Source of the DNA: an uncultured Thomasclavelia sp.
Lineage (GTDB): Bacteria; Bacillota_I; Bacilli_A; Erysipelotrichales; Coprobacillaceae
DNA length: 46,243 nt
Assembly (NCBI RefSeq): GCF_944324745.1
Contig: NZ_CALUXO010000086.1
Span: 1 to 46,243 of the forward strand
Direction: 5' to 3'
Shown here: positions 1 through 8,267 of the stretch, piece after piece
How positions within the stretch are numbered: the stretch's first letter is position 1
How the letters are laid out: each line of letters begins with the position of its first letter
Notes under the pieces: generated by a model
Database searches by the model: none
What the model was told of the DNA's origin: nothing
What the model saw: the letters and a program-made list of their open reading frames with translations, nothing else
Program-made: the position numbers and the translations under genes

Positions 1-122
1 TGTTATGCTGGTACTTATTGGCGAAAAAGAAGATGTCACCGATCAAAGTAATGTTACTGTTAGTAGTGATTGCCTTTGTAGGAGTATTAGTCGGATTCTT
101 TAATCCAGGTTTACAATATTAA
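1..122 (+). CDS. C-terminal end of a mannose-family PTS EIID component (partial)
   Basis: The window opens inside a gene. Reading from base 3 gives 39 residues up to a TAA at 120-122: a short basic loop (AKKKMSPIK) followed by one hydrophobic helix ending in GFFNPGLQY. A KKK-x-SP loop plus a final membrane helix is how EIID (ManZ/SorM-type) subunits of mannose/fructose/sorbose PTS transporters end. The role fits the neighbours: a HAD sugar phosphatase and mannose-6-phosphate isomerase follow in the same direction. Only the tail is visible, so another polytopic membrane protein cannot be excluded. Confidence 0.5.
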   Translation, partial: LCWYLLAKKKMSPIKVMLLLVVIAFVGVLVGFFNPGLQY

Positions 123-140
123 AAAAGGAGCAGAAGTTAT

Positions 141-407
141 ATGGAGGCCAAAATTAAAAATGCTTATCTTGAAGAGATAAAATATCAAAGTCGAATGTTG
201 AATAATTTAAAAAGATGGATGCGAAACTTAATTATTTTATCATCAATTTCCTTAGTTCTTGTTCTATTTGGTTCATCCATTCATCCTTTAATTCAGATTA
301 TTGGAGTTGTTTTGATGATTATTAGTATTCTAGCTTGCGTTCTAGTAGGATTAGGATACAAAAATGGTCAAAACAATGTATGTAAAATCATTGATAATAT
401 TAAATAA
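141..407 (+). CDS. Small two-helix membrane protein, unknown function
   Basis: An 88-residue protein starting at ATG 141, about 10 bases after an AAGGAG ribosome site and 18 bases after the PTS gene stop. It has a charged N-terminal amphipathic stretch (about residues 1-27, rich in Lys, Arg and Asn), two hydrophobic helices (about 28-47 and 50-72) and a short polar tail. I recognise no named family. Its close spacing to the PTS gene and the hairpin after its stop suggest that it is the last gene of the PTS transcript, perhaps an accessory membrane subunit; that is inference from position. Confidence 0.6.
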   Translation: MEAKIKNAYLEEIKYQSRMLNNLKRWMRNLIILSSISLVLVLFGSSIHPLIQIIGVVLMIISILACVLVGLGYKNGQNNVCKIIDNIK

Positions 408-412
408 GTTAG

Positions 413-441
413 TGGGTTTTATTCTTAATGAATAAAACCCA
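413..441 (+). terminator. 12-bp hairpin after the PTS operon (weak terminator)
   Basis: TGGGTTTTATTC (413-424) pairs with GAATAAAACCCA (430-441) around a 5-base loop. The following bases are only moderately T-rich, so this may be a leaky terminator or an RNA-stabilising hairpin between the PTS genes and the HAD gene. Confidence 0.5.
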
Positions 442-464
442 TTAGAATTTAGGAGAGTTTTAAT

Positions 465-1268
465 ATGAAACAAATTGTTTTTAGTGATGTTGATGGTACT
501 TTGTTGAATCATCGACATCAAATTACCCCATTAACCCATAAAGCAATTATTGAATTACAAAAGAAAAATATTCCTTTTGTAATAGTTTCTGCTAGAAGTC
601 CATCTGGAATTTATCCCATTCTTGATAAATATCAACTTTGTGCATCGATAATTGCATATAGTGGAGCCTTAATCATGGATAGTAATTTTAAAATAGTAGC
701 TAATCAGGGAATGCCCACCAGTTATGCTTTAAGTATTATTGATTATATTGAAAAAAATAACTTTGATTTGTCTTGGTCAGTTTATAGCTTTGATCAATGG
801 TTAGTAAAAAACTGTCATGATGATAGAATAAAAAATGAGGAAAGGATCGTTGCTGCTAAATCAAAACAAATATCTAAAGAAGAATTAAGAAAATTGCCAG
901 TTGTTCATAAAATACTTTGCATTTGTAATCCGCAATATACAAAAGATATTCAAAATCAATTAAAAGAGCATTTTAAAAATTGTACGATCGTACGATCATC
1001 TGATATTTTGATTGAAATCATGGATCATGGAGTTAATAAAGGAAAGGCAGTTAAAAAACTATGTTCACTATGGCAAATTCCTTTGGCTAATGCTATTGCT
1101 TTTGGTGATCAATATAATGATTTGGAAATGTTGCAAACAGTAAAATATGGATATGTGATGGAAAATGCGCCATTTGATTTGCAACAACAAATTAAAAGAA
1201 TCACATTAGATAATGATCATGATGGAATCTATCAGGCCTTATTAAAGTTACAGGTAATTGATAAATAA
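465..1268 (+). CDS. Cof-type HAD-superfamily phosphatase
   Basis: A 267-residue protein with an AGGAGAG ribosome site upstream of ATG 465. Motif I of the HAD superfamily, DVDGTLLNHR, begins at residue 8, with D8 the expected nucleophile and D10 the acid/base. The C-terminal motif IV reads FGDQYNDLEML and supplies the Mg-binding acidic residues; SARSP near residue 42 is motif II-like. Length and the alpha/beta cap between motifs II and III match the Cof/YidA branch, which dephosphorylates sugar phosphates and similar small metabolites in the cytoplasm. Only 17 bases separate it from the mannose-6-phosphate isomerase gene, so a hexose-phosphate substrate is likely but unproven. Confidence 0.9.
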   Translation: MKQIVFSDVDGTLLNHRHQITPLTHKAIIELQKKNIPFVIVSARSPSGIYPILDKYQLCASIIAYSGALIMDSNFKIVANQGMPTSYALSIIDYIEKNNFDLSWSVYSFDQWLVKNCHDDRIKNEERIVAAKSKQISKEELRKLPVVHKILCICNPQYTKDIQNQLKEHFKNCTIVRSSDILIEIMDHGVNKGKAVKKLCSLWQIPLANAIAFGDQYNDLEMLQTVKYGYVMENAPFDLQQQIKRITLDNDHDGIYQALLKLQVIDK

Positions 1269-1285
1269 AGAAGAGGGTATTAAAA

Positions 1286-3001
1286 ATGAATTATGATAAG
1301 TATCCAGAAACTAAAATAATTGGATTTGATCATGAAGCTTTTGGAAATTTAAATGCGATGAAACAAGAATTATTAAAAGTTACTCAAGATATTTGTTATT
1401 TGACGGTTGATTGCTATCCAGGAGTTGATGACGAAGTTTTTGATTTTATAGTGGCAGTTTTTCAACCAGAAAGAATAATTAAAAGTGAAGATGTTTTTTA
1501 TGACAAAGAGCAACTAAATGAATTGATGCAGCCTCATTTAACTGATGATCGTGTTAGAGGTGTAATGTTTTATGGAAAGCTTGAGGATTTTATTGATCAA
1601 TCTAAATTAAAGAAAGTAAAAGATAGGTTACAAAATCATCAAAAGACACTAATATATGGAGTTGGTGCTGGCTTGATTAGTACTGGTGATTGTTATATCT
1701 ATTGCGATTTGGCTAGATGGGAAATTCAATGTCGTTATCGTGCTGGAATGCCTAATTTTAAAGCCGAGAATTATCATGAAGATTCTTTAAGAAAAATTAA
1801 AAGAGGTTTTTTTATTGAATGGCGTATTGCTGATAAACATAAAATGAAGATGTTTGAACAAGTTGATTATTTTATTGACAGTAATCAAAAAGGTCATTTA
1901 AAAATGATAACTGGATCAGCTCTACGTCAGGGGTTAAAACAGATAGTGAAACAGCCGTTTCGATTGGTACCTTATTTTGATCCTGGAATCTGGGGAGGGC
2001 AATGGATGAAAAAGCATTGCAACTTAGATCCAAACGCTAAAAATTATGCCTGGAGTTTTGATGGTGTACCAGAAGAAAACAGTTTGTATTTGCGATATGG
2101 TCAAGTGAAAATTGAAATTCCTGCTATGGATTTAGTGCTTTATCAGCCAATAGAATTATTAGGAATGAAAAATTATTGTCGCTTTGGTGCTGAATTTCCA
2201 ATTAGATTTGATTTTTTAGATACTGTCGATGGTCAAAACTTAAGTCTACAAGTTCATCCTTTGACCGAGTATATTAAATCTCACTTTGGAATGACTTATA
2301 CTCAAGATGAAAGCTATTATATTTTAGATGTTCAAGATCATGGTGGCGTATATCTGGGGCTTAAAGAAAATATTGACCCTCAGGCAATGATTAGTGATTT
2401 AAAAAATGCCCAGACTGGTAAAAAGACATTTGAGGTAGATCGGTATATTAATTTTTTTCCTGCTAAAAAACATGATCATTTTTTAATTCCGGCTGGAACA
2501 GTTCATTGTTCATCATCAGGCTGTATGGTTCTTGAAATCAGCGCTACTCCATATATTTTTACTTTTAAATTATGGGATTGGGATCGTTTAGGATTAGATG
2601 GTTTACCACGTCCTATACATATCGATGATGGGAAAAATAATATTCAATGGAGTCGGACTACCAGCTGGGTTCAAGAAAATCTTGTTAATAAAATAGAAAT
2701 CATCCACCAAGATGATGATTATTTGGAAGAAAAGACAGGATTACATGAATTGGAGTTTATTGAAACAAGAAGATTCACTACGGACAGTAAAACTTATCAT
2801 CATACCAATGATGGAGTACAGATGCTTAATCTTGTAGCTGGATCTAGCGCGGTTATTGAGAGTCCAACTAATACTTTTAAGCCCTTTGTTGTTCATTATG
2901 CAGAAACGTTTATCATTCCTAGTATTGTTAATGAATATACTATCCGCCCCTATCATCAAGGCGAAACAATAAAATTTATCAAAGCTTATGTTCGTAATTG
3001 A
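1286..3001 (+). CDS. manA: Class I mannose-6-phosphate isomerase with N-terminal extension
   Basis: A 571-residue cytosolic protein. The C-terminal ~350 residues form the type I phosphomannose isomerase cupin: QVHP with zinc-ligand candidate H324, and AGTVHC with H407, followed by a strongly conserved LEIS segment. It interconverts mannose-6-phosphate and fructose-6-phosphate, the step after mannose uptake by the upstream PTS. The first ~210 residues are an extra domain seen in the long Firmicute/Bacteroidetes versions; it resembles a nucleoside/uridine-kinase fold, but the phosphate-loop position reads GVGAGL with no GK[ST], so kinase activity is not expected. The gene lies 17 bases after the HAD gene and ends at a strong terminator. 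Confidence 0.88.
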   Translation: MNYDKYPETKIIGFDHEAFGNLNAMKQELLKVTQDICYLTVDCYPGVDDEVFDFIVAVFQPERIIKSEDVFYDKEQLNELMQPHLTDDRVRGVMFYGKLEDFIDQSKLKKVKDRLQNHQKTLIYGVGAGLISTGDCYIYCDLARWEIQCRYRAGMPNFKAENYHEDSLRKIKRGFFIEWRIADKHKMKMFEQVDYFIDSNQKGHLKMITGSALRQGLKQIVKQPFRLVPYFDPGIWGGQWMKKHCNLDPNAKNYAWSFDGVPEENSLYLRYGQVKIEIPAMDLVLYQPIELLGMKNYCRFGAEFPIRFDFLDTVDGQNLSLQVHPLTEYIKSHFGMTYTQDESYYILDVQDHGGVYLGLKENIDPQAMISDLKNAQTGKKTFEVDRYINFFPAKKHDHFLIPAGTVHCSSSGCMVLEISATPYIFTFKLWDWDRLGLDGLPRPIHIDDGKNNIQWSRTTSWVQENLVNKIEIIHQDDDYLEEKTGLHELEFIETRRFTTDSKTYHHTNDGVQMLNLVAGSSAVIESPTNTFKPFVVHYAETFIIPSIVNEYTIRPYHQGETIKFIKAYVRN

Positions 3002-3016
3002 TGATAACATTAAAGA

Positions 3017-3454
3017 TTAAAAATGAGCTAACAAATAGCTCATTTTTAACTGTTTTATTTTAATATATTTATTTAAGACCCTAATTAAAATTGGGGCTGC
3101 CAACAAATAAAAGAACAAATTACCAACAGCATGAAAAGTATCAAACAAAATCCCAAAACTATAATAAACGATAAATAAAGATGGACCACCAATCATCAAT
3201 TTATCAAGTGAAACGACAAAGCCAAAAACATATCCCATAAAAAAGGCAAAGATAGCCATAACAATTATATGTGGTTTACGATTAAAAATTCGGTATAAAT
3301 CGATTAAACATTGAGTTAATAGACAAATGACGATCCAGGCTAAGATTTGAAAGAAAGTCCAGGTGCCCATACCTAAAAAGATATTTGAAACTAAAGTTGT
3401 AACGATTGTTAGTTTGAAGCTAAAGCTTAATCCAAAAACATTACTAAAATACAA
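3017..3454 (-). pseudogene. 5'-truncated ECF transporter S component
   Basis: A 145-codon reading frame with about four hydrophobic helices. The segment SNIFLGMGTWTFFQILAW and the later LFDTFHAVGN are hallmarks of the ECF substrate-binding (S) component branch whose members usually carry about 60 more N-terminal residues (helix 1 and an LPNVQP-type loop). Those residues are absent. The only possible start is TTG at 3454, which lies inside the terminator stem of the upstream gene and has no ribosome site, so translation is doubtful. I read this as a remnant. The substrate cannot be inferred, because no ECF-A or ECF-T genes are nearby. Confidence 0.6.
3019..3047. terminator. Bidirectional terminator between convergent genes
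   Basis: AAAAATGAGCTA (3019-3030) and TAGCTCATTTTT (3036-3047) form a perfect 12-bp stem with a 5-base loop and U-rich flanks in both directions. It ends manA on the plus strand and overlaps the stop of the minus-strand ECF-S remnant. Confidence 0.85.
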
Positions 3455-3478
3455 AGGGGATATGATGTCCCCTTTTGT
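3451..3478 (-). terminator. Terminator after the ABC ATPase remnant
   Basis: Read on the minus strand, ACAAAAGGGGA pairs with TCCCCTTTGT across a 7-base loop (one bulge) and is followed by ATTTT. It lies just after the ATPase stop at 3504 and immediately before the ECF-S remnant. Confidence 0.65.
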
Positions 3479-3503
3479 ATAATAAATTTTTAACTTAATG
3501 ACA

Positions 3504-4213
3504 TTAGTGCTGTGCTTCTGTTTTGTTCCCGTTGATTTCGACTAATTTTCCTTCTTTGATTTTTAGTTGAACATCCATTTTATCCGCAAATTGTTTGGAA
3601 TGAGTGACAACGATAATACATTTATTTTTTTGATGAGCTAAATCGATAAATGTTTGAATAATACTATCAGAAGTTTTTTCATCGAGATTTCCAGTAGGCT
3701 CATCACAGAGAATTAAATCAACATTTTTAGCCATTGCTCGAGCAATGGCAACGCGCTGTTGCTGACCTCCAGATAGTTTTCTTATATCTCGACAACATTC
3801 ATCTTTGGTTAGCCCAAGATTTTCTAAGATTGTGAAAATATAATCTTTCTTATTTTTAATTTTCATTTTGGCAATATTTACGGCATTTTCAACATTTTGA
3901 TAAGCATTCAGATAATGTATTAAATTATATGATTGAAACATGAAACACAATAGAAACATCTTGACGACGATACTGGTTTAACCTAATTTTTTGTAAATCT
4001 TGATTTTTATATAAGATATGTCCTTTTTTTTGGTTTATCTAAACCACTGGCTAATACTAATGTAGTAGTTTTCCCGCTACCGCTAGCTCCAACAATGGCA
4101 TAGGTTTTACCTAATTGAAATTTGCAGCTGGCATCTTGTAAGATAGTGACGCTACTGTTACCATCTTGATAAGAATAACTTACATGATCAAATACTAAAA
4201 TATCTTCATTCAT
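3504..4213 (-). pseudogene. ABC transporter ATP-binding protein, two frameshifts
   Basis: A LolD/MacB-type ATPase split across frames. The first part (from ATG 4213) has the A-loop Tyr and Walker A GASGSGKTT, then runs into a stop. The second (ending at 3504) has the Q-loop, signature LSGGQQQRVAIARA, Walker B LILCDEPTGNLD and the H-loop VTHS. Removing one A from an 8-A run (minus strand; 4024-4031) restores KPKKGHILYKNQDL, and removing one copy of a tandem 7-bp repeat (3934-3947) restores SIVFQSYNL. With both corrected the protein has the family's usual ~230 residues. The start overlaps the end of the permease gene (4206) by 8 bases, so the pair was translationally coupled. Confidence 0.85.
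3934..3947. repeat. Tandem duplication of TGAAACA inside the ABC ATPase
   Basis: Two adjacent copies of the 7-mer TGAAACA (3934-3940 and 3941-3947). One copy is surplus to the reading frame: deleting it rejoins the Q-loop region of the ATPase. It looks like a slippage duplication and could in principle revert. Confidence 0.85.
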
Positions 4214-5246
4214 TGACTATCCCTCTTTTAGTTAATATTTCCCGTGGTGATAATCGTAATATATATCCAGTTGGTAATAAGACAGATATTAAACAAAGAG
4301 CACCAGTTATTTGGGCTAATTGGATTATCGTAGTACCAGTAATCGAAACATCGAGTTCTTGATTATTGGTTTTATCGACAGGATTATTCTCTTTTGATCT
4401 TTGGCCTGGTTCTTCACTATTATTTTCATCAGGTATTTCCATAACAACCTGATTTTCATTTGATGATACTAGCATAGAACTAATGAAGTTTGATGAAATC
4501 TTTCCACTAGCTAGTGAAAGACAAAAGGCCAAAGTGGCTACTATGATAATTTCAATTAACTGTTGCAAACCAATTTTTATTTTTGATTGTCCTAGTGATA
4601 ATAAAACTCCAAATTCATAGAAACAACCACGCATTGATAAAATCAAAATTAAACAAAGAATTAAACTACCAGCTATTACAACTACCCATAAAAAGATCGT
4701 TGCAAATTGGGTAATGTTTTCTAAAGATATTACACTGTTTAGATAACCCATATCATCAGCATTTAATGTAAATGTATCAAAATCGATATAACTGTTAGAT
4801 TGAGCTAATTCTATGAAGGCATCAATATGTTCAGGATCATCTAAATAGTAGGTCACTGATGAGATAGTTGAATTATCACTATTTAATGTTTGAGCTAAAC
4901 TTAAATCTACATAAATTTGATTCATTGGGTTTTGAAAATTATTATTCATTCTTCCCATATCATTACTAGAAACAATTTCATAAATTCCAACGATTGCCAG
5001 AGTTACGGTTTGATCATTATTAGTAATAGTAAAACTGTCACCAACTAGTAAATCATTATCATTAGCTAAATTAGTTTCAATTACACAATTATTACTATTG
5101 GCGTCATTAGATAATAAATGACCTGAGATCAATGAATAATTACTATTTTCAAATGATTCTAAGTATTCCATTGTTGTATTACCACTGATACTAAAGTCTC
5201 CTTGACTGGTCATTTCTGGTTGTGATTCACCCATGATTTCTGGCAT
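4206..5246 (-). pseudogene. FtsX/MacB-like ABC permease lacking its N-terminus
   Basis: The 346-codon frame holds the extracellular MacB-PCD-type region (about residues 1-175, Asn/Ser-rich), a helix at about 180-205, the FtsX motif GVLLSLGQSKIKIG, a helix at about 225-245, an acidic loop and a final helix ending in LSPREILTKRG. Family members normally start with a cytoplasmic tail, one more helix and about 100-150 further residues. Here the frame opens at MPEIMGESQ with no ribosome site and no signal or first helix, 134 bases before the MerR gene. I read it as 5'-truncated. With the broken ATPase next to it, the exporter is presumably dead. Confidence 0.65.
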
Positions 5247-5279
5247 ATTTTGATTATTTATAATTTTTGTCTAAAAGAC

Positions 5280-5310
5280 TTGACCTTATAGTGGCTTAAA
5301 GGTTTATGGT
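5280..5310 (+). promoter_or_regulatory. MerR-type promoter with 19-bp spacer and dyad
   Basis: A -35 TTGACC (5280-5285) and a -10 TATGGT (5305-5310) are 19 bp apart instead of 17. The spacer carries an ACCTT (5283-5287) / AAGGT (5299-5303) dyad. Overlong spacers with such dyads are the classic target of MerR-family activators. The promoter faces the merR-like gene at 5381, implying autoregulation. Confidence 0.7.
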
Positions 5311-5380
5311 ATAAGTGAAATCAGGGAAAGGAGATTATTAGAAACGATTTTAAAGTATTAGTTTTAGAAATGGGGGAATA

Positions 5381-6367
5381 ATGATGAAGATCAAAGAAGT
5401 AGAAACGATGTTACAATTAAATGCTCAGACAATTAGATATTATGAAAAACTAGGATTTTTAAATCCGAAGCGTGACTTAAATGGTTATCGTAATTATAGT
5501 GAAGAGGATATTAAAGTTTTAAAGAAGATTCGTTTTTTAAGAGAGCTGGACATGTCTTTGGAAATGATTGAAAGGATATTAGCTCATGAAGATGAATTCC
5601 AGGATGTTTTAGAAATACATTTAAAAACTTTACAGCTAAAAGTGATTAAATTAGAAGAAATTCAAAAGCGCTGCCTTGATTTAAATCGTAAAAATATTCC
5701 TTTACTTGATGGAGTAGTTGAAGGAGAGTTTCAGGAAGTAGATAAAATTCACCGTGATGGAATTAAAGAATTAACTAAAAAGATTTCTAATTATTTAAAA
5801 CCATCATCAGTTATTACCTTAGGTAGAAAAACTACATCTTATCAGCTGTTAAAACAGTTATGTGGCTGTTATTTGGGGTTATCATTTGTATTTTTAGCTT
5901 TATTACATTTTTCATTGAGAATGAATATCATCCATCATGTAAATTGGTTATTATGGTTTGTGGTAGATTTTATTTTAGTTGCTTTATTGATAATCATGAT
6001 GTTTGATGAACGATTTGTTGAATTTAGAAATAATGATTTTGTTGTATTTGAAAGCAAAGGGAAGAAACTAAAAAGTATTAAAGCTATTTTAATGAATACA
6101 ACTGATCAACTTGCTAAAAAGTATTCTTATCAGCAAATAGATTCTGTTGTAATAAGAGTTGAAGAAAAATTAGGTGGATTAGGTTTTGGGGTTGAAAAAT
6201 ATCATAATATCATTTATCAATTTAAAATGAAAGATGCATCGCTGTTTGAAATTAATAGTTCGATGTTTTTAAAAAGTGATCAAGATCGTAGAGCTGTTTA
6301 TGAAATTCTAGAATATCATGATGTAAAGATTATTGATCATCAAAATCTAAAGGAATATTTAGAATAA
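5381..6367 (+). CDS. MerR-family regulator with membrane-anchored C-terminus
   Basis: A 328-residue protein with a GGGGGA ribosome site; ATG 5381 or the adjacent ATG 5384 could start it. Residues 2-70 are a MerR winged helix: KEVETMLQLNAQTIRYYEKLG, then NGYRNYSEEDI. A coiled-coil dimerisation helix follows (about 75-105). Unlike ordinary MerR proteins it then has two hydrophobic helices (about 160-180 and 188-208) and a ~115-residue cytoplasmic tail that may be a small beta domain. It should therefore bind DNA while tethered to the membrane. The dyad promoter directly upstream suggests autoregulation; the truncated ABC exporter beyond it may have been an earlier target. Confidence 0.8.
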   Translation: MMKIKEVETMLQLNAQTIRYYEKLGFLNPKRDLNGYRNYSEEDIKVLKKIRFLRELDMSLEMIERILAHEDEFQDVLEIHLKTLQLKVIKLEEIQKRCLDLNRKNIPLLDGVVEGEFQEVDKIHRDGIKELTKKISNYLKPSSVITLGRKTTSYQLLKQLCGCYLGLSFVFLALLHFSLRMNIIHHVNWLLWFVVDFILVALLIIMMFDERFVEFRNNDFVVFESKGKKLKSIKAILMNTTDQLAKKYSYQQIDSVVIRVEEKLGGLGFGVEKYHNIIYQFKMKDASLFEINSSMFLKSDQDRRAVYEILEYHDVKIIDHQNLKEYLE

Positions 6368-6383
6368 TTAAACTTAATTTAAC

Positions 6384-6406
6384 ATTGCTTATAAATAATA
6401 AGCAAT
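6384..6406 (+). terminator. Terminator hairpin after the MerR gene
   Basis: ATTGCTTAT (6384-6392) pairs perfectly with ATAAGCAAT (6398-6406), loop AAATA. A second 8-bp hairpin, TAAAAGAA (6419-6426) / TTCTTTTA (6439-6446), with a GTTTT tail lies just behind. One or both probably end the merR transcript. Confidence 0.55.
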
Positions 6407-6535
6407 TAACGTTTTAGTTAAAAGAAGTCATATGTGGGTTCTTTTAGTTTTAATAGCTTTTGAATATAATTTAGTTATTTTTTTAAAACTACGATAATAT
6501 ATAAAATGTAATTGAGCTTTAAAAAAGATTGCTGA

Positions 6536-6574
6536 TTTTTCAATAAAATGAAAAATATGGCAATAAAATGAAAA
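6536..6574. promoter_or_regulatory. Repeated TGAAA-type operator candidates upstream of the SDR gene
   Basis: CAATAAAATGAAAA occurs twice (6541-6554 and 6561-6574), exactly 20 bp apart, which places both on the same helix face. The first copy lies in a palindrome TTTTTCA-N6-TGAAAAA (6536-6555). ATAAAATGAAA recurs at 7399-7409 before the TauE gene. RpiR-family proteins often bind TGAAA/TTTCA dyads, so one of the two RpiR regulators downstream may act here; that assignment is inference. Confidence 0.45.
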
Positions 6575-6659
6575 TAGCATTTTAATTTTATTATCTAATA
6601 TTGCTGACAGTTAGCTAAATATATTAACATATAAATATATTTAACAGGAGGACTGGAAA

Positions 6660-7367
6660 ATGGATTTTAAAGACAAAGTAGTTGTTATAACGGGAGGAGC
6701 TTTAGGAATTGGTAAATGTATCAAAGAAATGTTTATCAAGGAAGGAGCTCATGTTTGTACGATCGATATTTTAGAAAATGATTATTTTCAAGGCGATATG
6801 GGTAATAAAGAAGTATTAGAACAGTTTGCAAGGAAAGTAATCGATGATTATGGTCATGTTGACTATTTGATCAATAATGCTAAACCGATTTTTAAAGGTA
6901 TTGATGAGTGCAGTTATGAAGAATTTCAATATGCATTAGCTGTTGGAATTACCGCACCATTTTATTTAACTAAATTATTAAAAAATCATTTAAATAAAAG
7001 TGCCTGTATTATCAATATGTCATCATCTCGTGATCGAATGAGTCAAAAACAAAGTGAAAGCTATAGTAGTGCTAAAGGTGGTATTTATGCTTTAACACAT
7101 GCCATGGCTAATTCTTTAGCTGGTATTGCTCGAGTTAATTCTATTTCGCCGGGGTGGATTGATACGAATAATCAAGATTATCAAGGACCTGATGCTACTC
7201 AGCATTTAGTTAAACGAGTTGGTAAAGTTGAAGATATAGCCAACATGGTTTTATTTTTGTGCAGTGATAAAGCTGGTTTTATTACTGGTGAAAATATTTG
7301 TATTGATGGCGGTATGACTAGACAAATGATTTATCATGGTGATGATGGCTGGAAGTTAGATGAATAA
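6660..7367 (+). CDS. SDR-family NAD(P)-dependent oxidoreductase
   Basis: A 235-residue classical short-chain dehydrogenase with an AGGAGGA ribosome site. It has the nucleotide motif TGGALGIG (residues 11-18), NNA (NNAKP) and a catalytic Ser-Tyr-Lys set: S122, Y135 and K139 in YSSAK. The C-terminal DGGMTRQM segment is normal. It oxidises or reduces a hydroxyl/carbonyl group with NAD(H) or NADP(H); the substrate is not evident. It has its own terminator and upstream TGAAA repeats and opens the redox cluster that ends at 15571. Confidence 0.92.
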   Translation: MDFKDKVVVITGGALGIGKCIKEMFIKEGAHVCTIDILENDYFQGDMGNKEVLEQFARKVIDDYGHVDYLINNAKPIFKGIDECSYEEFQYALAVGITAPFYLTKLLKNHLNKSACIINMSSSRDRMSQKQSESYSSAKGGIYALTHAMANSLAGIARVNSISPGWIDTNNQDYQGPDATQHLVKRVGKVEDIANMVLFLCSDKAGFITGENICIDGGMTRQMIYHGDDGWKLDE

Positions 7368-7396
7368 GAGAATATTGTCGATATTCTCTTTTTTTT
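7368..7396 (+). terminator. Intrinsic terminator after the SDR gene
   Basis: GAGAATAT (7368-7375) pairs with ATATTCTC (7381-7388), 5-base loop, followed by eight Ts (7389-7396). It starts directly after the stop codon. Confidence 0.92.
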
Positions 7397-7536
7397 GGAT
7401 AAAATGAAATATCGTTTTATTTTTTTGAATTAAATTATTAGTTATTTGTAAATGATAAATTAGTTTTAACTGTTTATATATCTTTATCTAAAATTTTTGT
7501 TTAGACTTACTATGACAAATGTTTAGGAGGATTAAG

Positions 7537-8258
7537 ATGATTATAATCGCTATATTGATTAGTACTTTATTGGCTGGATTTATTCAGGGAGTATCTGGCT
7601 TTGGGGCTGGAATTGTCTTTATGAGTGTAATTCCCTACTTTTTGAGTGTTATATCTTCAGCTGTAATTTCTAATTTTATGAGTGTGTTTTTGAATTTGTT
7701 GATGACCTATCATTATCGTCAAGCAATTAATAAGACAATTATTGTTTTACCGGCGCTTTTTTTTATTATCGGTGGTACTTTGTCACTTTATTTTGTTACG
7801 ATGATCGATACAGCTTTTTTAAAATTAATTTTAGGTCTTTTTTAACGATACTGGCCATTTATTTTTATTTTTTTAGTCATAGAGTAAAGATTACTAACAA
7901 TATTTTTACCATGTTTCTTTGTGGCTTTGTTTCTGGAGTATGTGATGGATTATTTGGAATTGGAGGACCATTAATGGTGTTATTTTTCTTGGCCTTGACT
8001 AATTCTAAAGATGAATATTTGGGAACTATTTCATTATTCTTTTTAATTGTTTGTAGCTATAATCTAATTTTTAGAATAGTTCACGGAATTTTTACTCTGC
8101 AGCTTTTGCCATATGCTTTATTATCGTTAATTGTGGTCTTTGTAGGATTACAACTAGGAAATCGAGTTGTTTGTAAAATTGATGAACAGCGATTAAGAAA
8201 AATAACATATATATTAATAGGTTTTTCAGGAATTATTACTTTATTAACAGCGATTTAG
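7537..8258 (+). pseudogene. TauE/SafE-family permease, single-base frameshift
   Basis: Two halves of one polytopic membrane protein. Translation should start at ATG 7537, 6 bases after AGGAGG (the earlier ATG at 7519 precedes that site). The first half has LAGFIQGVSGFGAGIVF, the second GVCDGLFGIGGPLMV: the two GxxxGxGGG-like inverted-repeat motifs of TauE/SafE (DUF81) sulfite/organic-anion exporters. The frame breaks at a 6-T run (7838-7843). One extra T gives LGLFLTILAIYFYFF and a continuous ~240-residue protein, the family's normal length. So it is either a recent loss, a slippage-controlled gene or a sequencing error. It is followed 9 bases later by an MFS gene. Confidence 0.82.
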
Positions 8259-8267
8259 GAGGAGATT

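Noticed and set aside
2741-3010. 89-codon minus-strand frame inside manA
   Set aside because: It lies entirely within the conserved isomerase gene on the other strand and has no ribosome site or recognisable motif.
7519-7536. Upstream ATG for the TauE/SafE gene
   Set aside because: It precedes the AGGAGG ribosome site; the ATG at 7537 is correctly spaced.
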